A stretch of DNA of 64,000 nucleotides from DASYLJ01 sp964432595 (GTDB taxonomy: Bacteria; Desulfobacterota; Binatia; DP-6). The position numbers and the translations under genes were made by a program. The stretch covers positions 1 through 64,000 of the forward strand of contig CAYSOF010000032.1 in assembly GCA_964432595.1 (NCBI GenBank), given 5' to 3'. This document shows positions 58,910-64,000 of the stretch, in pieces (position 1 is the stretch's first letter; each line of letters begins with the position of its first letter). Under the pieces are notes generated by a model. The model worked only from the letters and a program-made list of their open reading frames with translations. It did no database searches and was not told the origin of the DNA.

Positions 58910-61696
58910 ATGCGTGCCGTAGCTTCCCCCCCTCGCCGGGCCGTCGTTCCCACGGAGCCGGACCCATCGTGGCCGCGCCACCTCGGCACGGCGGCCGCCG
59001 TCGTCGCCATCGCGGGCGGGCTCGGGACGCTCGTCGGCTGGGCAGCGGACATCCCCCGTCTGACCGACTGGAAGAAAGACGGCATCTCGATGTTCCCGAA
59101 CACGGCGATCTGCGCCGTGCTCGGTGGGATCGCGTTGCTGCTGGGGCCGCGCAGGCCCCGGGTGACGCGGGCCGCGGCGGCGGCCAGCGCGGCCATCGGC
59201 GCCCTCAGCCTGCTCGAGCACCTGACCGGCCTCGACTTCGGCATCGACCGGCTGGTGGTGGATGCGAGCTGGGGCCAGCAGGCCGCGGCGGCGCCGATGC
59301 GCATGGGGCCGCCCGCGTCGGTGTCCTTCCTCCTGACGGGTACGGCCCTGCTGCTGGCGACGTTCGGCGCGCGTGCCCGCGGGGTCGCCGCCGGTCTCGG
59401 CGTGACGTCGACCGCGCTGGCGACGCTCTCCCTGACGGGCCACCTGTACGGCGCCGAGCAGATGTTCACCCTGCCGCGCCTCACCGGCATCGCGTTCCCG
59501 ACGGCCTCGATCATCTTCCTCCTCGGCCTCGGCATCGTGGCGAGCATTCCCGAGCGCGAGCCGACCCGCATGCTGCTCGATCCAGGCACGGCCGGCATGC
59601 TGGCGCGCCGCGCCCTGCCGATCGTGATCGGTGCGGCGCTCGCGCTCGGCTGGATCCGCGTGGCGATCCAGCAGCGCGGTCTCGTCGACCTGGCGTTCGG
59701 GACGGCGCTGCGGACGCTCGTCGAGGTGGCGCTGCTCACGACGCTGCTCTGGTGGGCCGTCGCCAAGGTGCGCGCCCACGAGCGGGCGCGCCAGGTCGCC
59801 GACGCGAAGGTGAAGCGCCAGGCCGAGCAGCTGTCGACGTTCCTCGAGACCGCGACGGTCGGCATGCACTGGGTCGCACGCGACGGCCTCATCCTCTGGG
59901 CGAACGACGCGGAGCTCACGATGCTGGGCTACGCGCCGCACGAGTACGTCGGCCATCGTATCCACGAGTTCCATCTCGACGCCGAGGCGTTGGCCGACAT
60001 GCTGGCCCGGGTCCACCGGGGCGAACACGTCGTCGACCTCGTCGCACGCCTGCGCTGCAAGGACGGCTCCGCCAAGACCGTGTTGATCGACTCGACGGTC
60101 CAGTGGGACGGCGACGAGTTCGTCCACGTGCAGTCGTTCACGCGCGACGTCACCGAGCGGCAGCGGGCCGAGGAGGTCCGCGCGCTGCTCGCGGCGATCA
60201 TCGAGGCGTCCGACGACGCCATCGTCAGCAAGACGCTCGACGGCGTGGTGACGAGCTGGAACGCCGGCGCGGAGCGCATCTTCGGCTACACCGCGGCCGA
60301 GATGATCGGCGCCCCCATCGAGACGATCATCCCGTCCGAGCGGCGCGACGAGGAGGTGTCCATCCTCGCGCGGCTCCGGCGCGGGGAGCGTATCGAGCAC
60401 TTCGACACGGTCCGCCGTGCGAAGGACGGTCACGCGATCCACGTGTCGCTCACGATCTCCCCGATCAAGGACGCGACGGGTCGGATCGTCGGCGCGTCGA
60501 AGATCGCCCGCGACGTGACCGACCGGAAACGGCTCGAGATCGAGCGCGAGGAGAACGACCGGCGCAAAGACGAGTTCATCGCGATGCTCGCCCACGAGCT
60601 GCGCAACCCGCTCGCGCCCATCCAGAACGCGACGCGCCTGATGGCGCTGCTCGGCTCGAGCGAGCCGCGGCTCGTCCATGCGCGCGACGTCATCGAGCGT
60701 CAGGTCGGGCAGCTCACCCGGCTCGTGGACGACCTGCTCGACGTCTCGCGCATCACGCGCGGCAAGGTGACGCTGCAGCGCGAGCAGCTCGCGATGGAGT
60801 CGGTCGTGGCGGCGGCGGTGGAGGTCGCGCGTCCGCTGATCGATCAGCTCGGACACACGCTGACGGTCTCGCACCTCCAGCCCGTGCGGCTCGACGGCGA
60901 CTTCGCCCGGTTGGTGCAGGTCGTCGGCAACCTCCTCACCAACGCGGCGAAGTTCACGCCGCCGCGCGGGCGCATCACCGTCACGACGCAGCAGACCGGC
61001 GGGCAGGCCACCCTCCGCGTGCGCGACACGGGGATCGGTATCGCGAGCGACTTCCAGGAGCGGATCTTCGATCTGTTCGTCCAGGCCGACGTCGGCCTCG
61101 CGCGTTCCAACGGCGGTCTCGGCATCGGCCTCACGCTCGTGCGGCGTATCGTCGAGATGCACGGCGGTACCATCGAGGTGCGGAGCGACGGCCCGGAACG
61201 CGGCGCCGAGTTCCTCGTCGTGCTCCCGGCCCTCCCGCAGACGACCGCGCACCAGCCCGTCGCCGCGGAGCCCAGCCTGGCGGGCGGCAGCGCCGCCGTG
61301 CGCATCCTCGTGGTCGACGACAACGTCGACGCCGCCGACAGCCTCCGCATGCTGCTCGAGCTGGGCGGCCACGACGTGCGCGTGGCGCACGACGGCCTGG
61401 AGGCCCTCGAGGTCGTCGACACGTTCGTGCCCGACATCGCCTTCATCGACGTCGGGCTGCCGGGAATCGACGGCTACGAGCTCGCGACGCGGCTACGCGC
61501 CCATCACGGCTGTCGCAGCTGCGTACTGGTCGCGCTGACGGGGTACGGGCGCGAGGAGGACAGGCGCCACGCGGCCGCGGCCGGTTTCGATCATCACCTG
61601 ACGAAGCCCGCCGACTTCGACGCCATCGACCGGTTGCTCGCGAACGTGAGTGCGACTGCAGCCGGCACGCGTGACGACCGCGGCCGGCTGCAGTGA
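58910..61696 (+). CDS. Membrane hybrid sensor kinase (MASE-like, PAS-PAS-HK-REC)
   Basis: The 928-residue product has about eight N-terminal TM helices (to ~295), two PAS domains (about 305-410 and 425-545), HisKA with His in MLAHELRNPLAPI, HATPase (NLLTNAAKF, DTGIGI, GGLGIGLTLV) and a C-terminal receiver (VVDDNVDAADS; Asp in AFIDVGLPG; Lys in LTKPADF). It is a complete phosphorelay kinase with an unknown partner. No convincing -24/-12 promoter precedes it; the upstream region is shared with the Usp-TerB operon. Confidence 0.88.
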   Translation: MRAVASPPRRAVVPTEPDPSWPRHLGTAAAVVAIAGGLGTLVGWAADIPRLTDWKKDGISMFPNTAICAVLGGIALLLGPRRPRVTRAAAAASAAIGALSLLEHLTGLDFGIDRLVVDASWGQQAAAAPMRMGPPASVSFLLTGTALLLATFGARARGVAAGLGVTSTALATLSLTGHLYGAEQMFTLPRLTGIAFPTASIIFLLGLGIVASIPEREPTRMLLDPGTAGMLARRALPIVIGAALALGWIRVAIQQRGLVDLAFGTALRTLVEVALLTTLLWWAVAKVRAHERARQVADAKVKRQAEQLSTFLETATVGMHWVARDGLILWANDAELTMLGYAPHEYVGHRIHEFHLDAEALADMLARVHRGEHVVDLVARLRCKDGSAKTVLIDSTVQWDGDEFVHVQSFTRDVTERQRAEEVRALLAAIIEASDDAIVSKTLDGVVTSWNAGAERIFGYTAAEMIGAPIETIIPSERRDEEVSILARLRRGERIEHFDTVRRAKDGHAIHVSLTISPIKDATGRIVGASKIARDVTDRKRLEIEREENDRRKDEFIAMLAHELRNPLAPIQNATRLMALLGSSEPRLVHARDVIERQVGQLTRLVDDLLDVSRITRGKVTLQREQLAMESVVAAAVEVARPLIDQLGHTLTVSHLQPVRLDGDFARLVQVVGNLLTNAAKFTPPRGRITVTTQQTGGQATLRVRDTGIGIASDFQERIFDLFVQADVGLARSNGGLGIGLTLVRRIVEMHGGTIEVRSDGPERGAEFLVVLPALPQTTAHQPVAAEPSLAGGSAAVRILVVDDNVDAADSLRMLLELGGHDVRVAHDGLEALEVVDTFVPDIAFIDVGLPGIDGYELATRLRAHHGCRSCVLVALTGYGREEDRRHAAAAGFDHHLTKPADFDAIDRLLANVSATAAGTRDDRGRLQ

Positions 61697-61715
61697 AGCG
61701 GTGGACCTGAGACGG

Positions 61716-61844
61716 TCAGCCCGCGCCGATCAGGTTGTTCCCGAGCAGCACCCACAGCAGCAGAAGCACGCCGACGGGCACACCCATCATGTACAGCACC
61801 AGGTAGCCGACGCGGCCACTCTGATCCTTTCGATTCGGGGTCAT
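61716..61844 (-). CDS. Small single-TM membrane protein
   Basis: The 42-residue product has a polar N-terminus (MTPNRKDQSG) and one TM helix (about 13-35), ending LLGNNLIGAG. ATG 61844 was chosen because AAGGAG lies six bases upstream; ATG 61850 would leave no spacing. Driven by a near-consensus sigma-54 element. Confidence 0.62.
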   Translation of the reverse strand: MTPNRKDQSGRVGYLVLYMMGVPVGVLLLLWVLLGNNLIGAG

Positions 61845-61897
61845 GCGCATCTCCTTTCGTGGCGGTGACGAACTCGGTCGTTGCGAGTGGACACCTG

Positions 61898-61913
61898 AGC
61901 AAACGCGACGCCA
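61898..61913 (-). promoter_or_regulatory. sigma-54 promoter of the small membrane protein
   Basis: TGGCGTCGCGTTTGCT, GG-N10-GC with perfect TTGCT. Predicted +1 near 61887. No good activator site was found. Confidence 0.62.
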
Positions 61914-62028
61914 ACCCGCGTGCGACGGGCTTGCCGTTGATTTCATTGGCCGATCGCCGTGTGTGGCGGCCGGCACGCCGCGAGATCGGGTAGTCGACTC
62001 CAGGGTGATCCAGAACTTACAAATCCCG

Positions 62029-62057
62029 TTGACTCGGCTGGGCATGAATCGTATCGC
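62029..62057 (+). promoter_or_regulatory. Possible sigma-70 promoter of the crotonase-TetR operon
   Basis: TTGACT and TATCGC separated by 17 bases; the -10 is weak. The unit lacks a -24/-12 element. A 12-bp palindrome directly follows. Confidence 0.4.
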
Positions 62058-62069
62058 CGTTACGTAACG
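62058..62069. promoter_or_regulatory. 12-bp palindrome, possible TetR operator
   Basis: CGTTACGTAACG, perfect inverted repeat between the possible -10 and the crotonase start; the TetR-family gene 62813 is in the same unit, so autoregulation is plausible. Confidence 0.45.
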
Positions 62070-62095
62070 CACGGCCGAAACGAAGGGAGACCGCA

Positions 62096-62803
62096 ATGCC
62101 GACGATCGTGGACTACCGACTCGAGGACCGCATCGCGACGATCACCATGGACGACGGGAAGAAGAACGCGCTGTCGCCGGACATGTTCGCGCAGCTGAAT
62201 GCCGCATTCGATCGTGCCGAAGCGGACCGCGCCGTCGTCATTCTCACCGGACGCGAGGGGGTGCTCTCGGGCGGCTTCGACCTGCGGGTGCTCGGAGCAG
62301 GCGGCAGCGGCGCGGTCGGGATGGTGCGCGCCGGGTTCGAGCTGGGGCTGCGCATCCTGTCGTTCCCGGCGCCGGTCGTCGTGGCCTGCCCGGGGCACGC
62401 CATCGCGATGGGCGCGTTCCTGCTGCTCGCCGGCGACCATCGTATCGGGGCCGAGGGGGCGTTCCGCATCGGCGCGAACGAGGTGGCGATCGGCATCACG
62501 ATGCCGTTCTTCGGCATCGAGATGTGCCGCCAGCGCCTGACGCCCGCGTTCTTCCATCGCTCCGTCATCAACGCCGAGATCTACTCCCCCGAAGGTGCGG
62601 TCGCCGCGGGGTTTCTCGATCGCATCGTGCCCGCGGACGCGGTGCCGGACGCCGCGCGGCAGACGGCCGGCGATCTCGCGCGGCTCGATCCGGCCGTCCA
62701 CACGGCCACGAAGCTGCGCGCGCGCGCCGGCACGTTGCAGGCGGTGCGCGCCGCCATCGACGCCGACGACCGGGAAGGGTTCGGCGGCATGGCGACGGCC
62801 TAG
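62096..62803 (+). CDS. Enoyl-CoA hydratase/isomerase (crotonase) family protein
   Basis: The 235-residue product has the crotonase core: NALSPDMFAQLNAA, GREGVLSGGFDLRVL and CPGHAIAMGAFLLLAGDHRIGAEG with the oxyanion-hole Gly; it is a little short (usual ~260). The catalytic Glu pair is not evident, so the reaction may differ. GAAGGGAG precedes ATG 62096. Pairs with a TetR regulator. Confidence 0.85.
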   Translation: MPTIVDYRLEDRIATITMDDGKKNALSPDMFAQLNAAFDRAEADRAVVILTGREGVLSGGFDLRVLGAGGSGAVGMVRAGFELGLRILSFPAPVVVACPGHAIAMGAFLLLAGDHRIGAEGAFRIGANEVAIGITMPFFGIEMCRQRLTPAFFHRSVINAEIYSPEGAVAAGFLDRIVPADAVPDAARQTAGDLARLDPAVHTATKLRARAGTLQAVRAAIDADDREGFGGMATA

Positions 62804-62812
62804 GTCGAGGGC

Positions 62813-63406
62813 ATGCCGCGCGCGAAGCAGCGCACGCCCGAGCTGCGCGACCGGGTATTGCAGGTCGCCGTCGCCATGCTGGCGAACGACGGCGTCGCGG
62901 GGTTCACCACGCGCCGGGTGGCGCAGGAGGCCGAGACGTCGACGCCGGCCGTCTACGAGCTGTTCGGCGACAAGGCCGGGCTCGTGCGCGAGATGCTGTT
63001 CGAGGGCTTCCGCATGCTGCGCCGCCGCTTCGATGCGCTCGGTGAGACCGACGATCCGCGCGCCGATCTCGTCGGCGTGACGGGATCGCTGCGGAGCTTC
63101 GTGCGCGAGAACGCCGTGCTCGCCGAGGTGATGTTCTCGCGGCCGTTCGCCGACTTCGACCCCGGGCCGGCGGGCCTCGAGGCGGGGAGCGCGGTGCGGG
63201 AGCTCATCGTCGGCCGCGTGCGCCGCTGCATCGACGCCGGCGTGCTCGCGGGCGACGCGACCGACGTCGCGCACGTGCTGGTCTCGATGACGCAGGGCCT
63301 GGCCGCGACCGAGATGGCGGGCTGGCTCGGCACGACGCAGGCATCGATCGACCGGCGCTGGCACCTCGCCGTGCGGGCGCTGCTCGACGGGCTCGCACCG
63401 TCCTGA
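62813..63406 (+). CDS. TetR-family transcriptional regulator
   Basis: The 197-residue product has an N-terminal TetR HTH (FTTRRVAQEAETSTPAVYELFGDKAGL, residues ~25-52) and a helical ligand-binding part. It begins ten bases after the crotonase gene; the palindrome at 62058 is the likely operator. The ligand is probably an acyl-CoA or lipid. Confidence 0.92.
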   Translation: MPRAKQRTPELRDRVLQVAVAMLANDGVAGFTTRRVAQEAETSTPAVYELFGDKAGLVREMLFEGFRMLRRRFDALGETDDPRADLVGVTGSLRSFVRENAVLAEVMFSRPFADFDPGPAGLEAGSAVRELIVGRVRRCIDAGVLAGDATDVAHVLVSMTQGLAATEMAGWLGTTQASIDRRWHLAVRALLDGLAPS

Positions 63407-63463
63407 CGGCACGCAGCTTCTACAAAAGGCCAGGGGACGCGCCGGCGGATCCACGCCGCGCGC

Positions 63464-63479
63464 TGGCACGGCCGATGCA
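63464..63479 (+). promoter_or_regulatory. sigma-54 promoter of the DUF6496 gene
   Basis: TGGCACGGCCGATGCA, GG-N10-GC, one mismatch to the extended consensus. Predicted +1 near 63490, two bases before ATG 63492. No clear activator site upstream. Confidence 0.72.
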
Positions 63480-63491
63480 CGCACGATGCCC

Positions 63492-63944
63492 ATGCCCGAA
63501 AAGAAGACCATGGAGCGCGCCAGGCGCGACAAGCGACAGGGCAAGGCGCCCAGCACGCAGGCGGGCGAATTCGTCCGCGAAGAGATCGAGCACGTGCGCG
63601 AAGGCAAGCACGGCGCCCGCTCCACCAGGCAGGCGATCGCCATCGGCCTGTCGAAGGCGCGCCGCGCCGGCGTCGACCTGCCGACTCCCGAGAAGGGCAG
63701 CGTGTCCGCGGCGACCCGCCGCAAAGCGAAGCGCGACAGGGCGGTCGGCGCCCGCGGCGGCAAGCAGCCGTCGCCGACGCGCTCGCGCGCCACGAAGAAG
63801 GCGTTGAAGCGGGAAGGGCATGCGGCCGCCTCGAAGACCGCGCTCTCGCGTCAGGCGAAGGGCGCGGCACGCAAGCGCACCGCCGCCGACCGCTCGGCGG
63901 CGGCCCGCAAAGCCGCACGCACCCGGGCCAAGCGGCGGAAGTAG
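63492..63944 (+). CDS. DUF6496 basic protein
   Basis: The 150-residue product is very basic and low-complexity after residue ~60 (Lys/Arg/Ala-rich, histone-like). The N-terminus MPEKKTMERARRDKRQGKAPS and ARSTRQAIAIGLSKARRAG are the DUF6496 core. The family start MPEKKTM is at 63492, which also lies two bases after the predicted sigma-54 +1; ATG 63486 is two codons earlier. Possible nucleic-acid binding. Confidence 0.8.
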   Translation: MPEKKTMERARRDKRQGKAPSTQAGEFVREEIEHVREGKHGARSTRQAIAIGLSKARRAGVDLPTPEKGSVSAATRRKAKRDRAVGARGGKQPSPTRSRATKKALKREGHAAASKTALSRQAKGAARKRTAADRSAAARKAARTRAKRRK

Positions 63945-64000
63945 CCGGAGTCGCGCAGCGGGGACTGCTTGCAAGCGGCCGACGACGCCCCGATACGTCG

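Noticed and set aside
61716..62096. 126-residue form of the small membrane protein
   Set aside because: The extension crosses the sigma-54 element; AAGGAG supports the 42-residue form.

Overview
The window is a very GC-rich bacterial chromosome segment (about 70% GC by eye) with tightly packed genes, many ATGA/GTGA stop-start overlaps and frequent GTG starts. No single gene fixes the taxon. The gene content (cbb3 oxidase, globin-coupled kinase, many class I cytochromes c, NtrC-type regulator, NRPS-like enzyme) suits a metabolically versatile soil or subsurface bacterium of the Myxococcota/Desulfobacterota/Binatota kind; this placement is a guess. I see no phage, transposase, rRNA or CRISPR array.

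Layout. 1-72: tRNA-Phe, its first base lying outside the window. 0.3-7.4 kb: a cbb3 oxidase operon on the minus strand (membrane protein, di-heme cytochrome c, ccoN, ccoO, two small membrane proteins, CcoI-type copper ATPase) with a TauE/SafE-like cytochrome-assembly protein. 7.6-16.3 kb: CarS-like protein, PEP synthase, phosphofructokinase, CBS protein and a three-subunit formate dehydrogenase. 16.4-20.2 kb: histidine kinase, response regulator and receiver-kinase. 20.2-24.8 kb: a GroEL, and an isoaspartyl methyltransferase/erythromycin-esterase fusion. 25-31 kb: an eight-gene operon with two Usp proteins, AMP phosphorylase and cytochrome c. 31-38.6 kb: BON, ferritin-like, beta-CASP nuclease, Usp, alcohol dehydrogenase, zinc-ribbon, CBS, Hsp20 and cytochrome c genes. 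38.7-41.3 kb: a globin-coupled histidine kinase and a sigma-54 activator. 41.4-43.6 kb: cytochromes c and Usp. 43.6-48.9 kb: di-iron proteins, patatin, YceI and a Cys-rich secreted protein. 49-55.6 kb: NRPS-like A-T-TE enzyme, partial P-type ATPase, DUF2267, alcohol dehydrogenase, FAD monooxygenase. 55.9-64 kb: HAD-HerA fusion, TerB, Usp, hybrid kinase, crotonase, TetR, DUF6496.

Main result. Almost every transcription unit (31 of about 35) is preceded by a -24/-12 (sigma-54) element close to TGGCACG-N4-TTGCW with exact GG-N10-GC spacing. Upstream of most lies an 18-bp partly palindromic site (consensus about ATTCCC-N6-GGGAAT) whose edge is about 30, 41, 51, 62 or 72 bp from the -24 GG, i.e. 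in steps of one DNA turn. About half of the promoters put the predicted +1 within about 6 bases of the start codon, suggesting leaderless mRNAs. The units without such a promoter are mainly the sensory/regulatory operons. The one sigma-54 activator encoded here is paired with an oxygen-type globin-coupled kinase, so I propose an oxygen/redox two-component switch driving a sigma-54 energy-stress regulon. Its content parallels the mycobacterial DosR regulon (Usp, Hsp20, CBS, PFK, heme kinase) but with different transcription machinery. The motifs are seen directly; the regulator-to-site link is inference.
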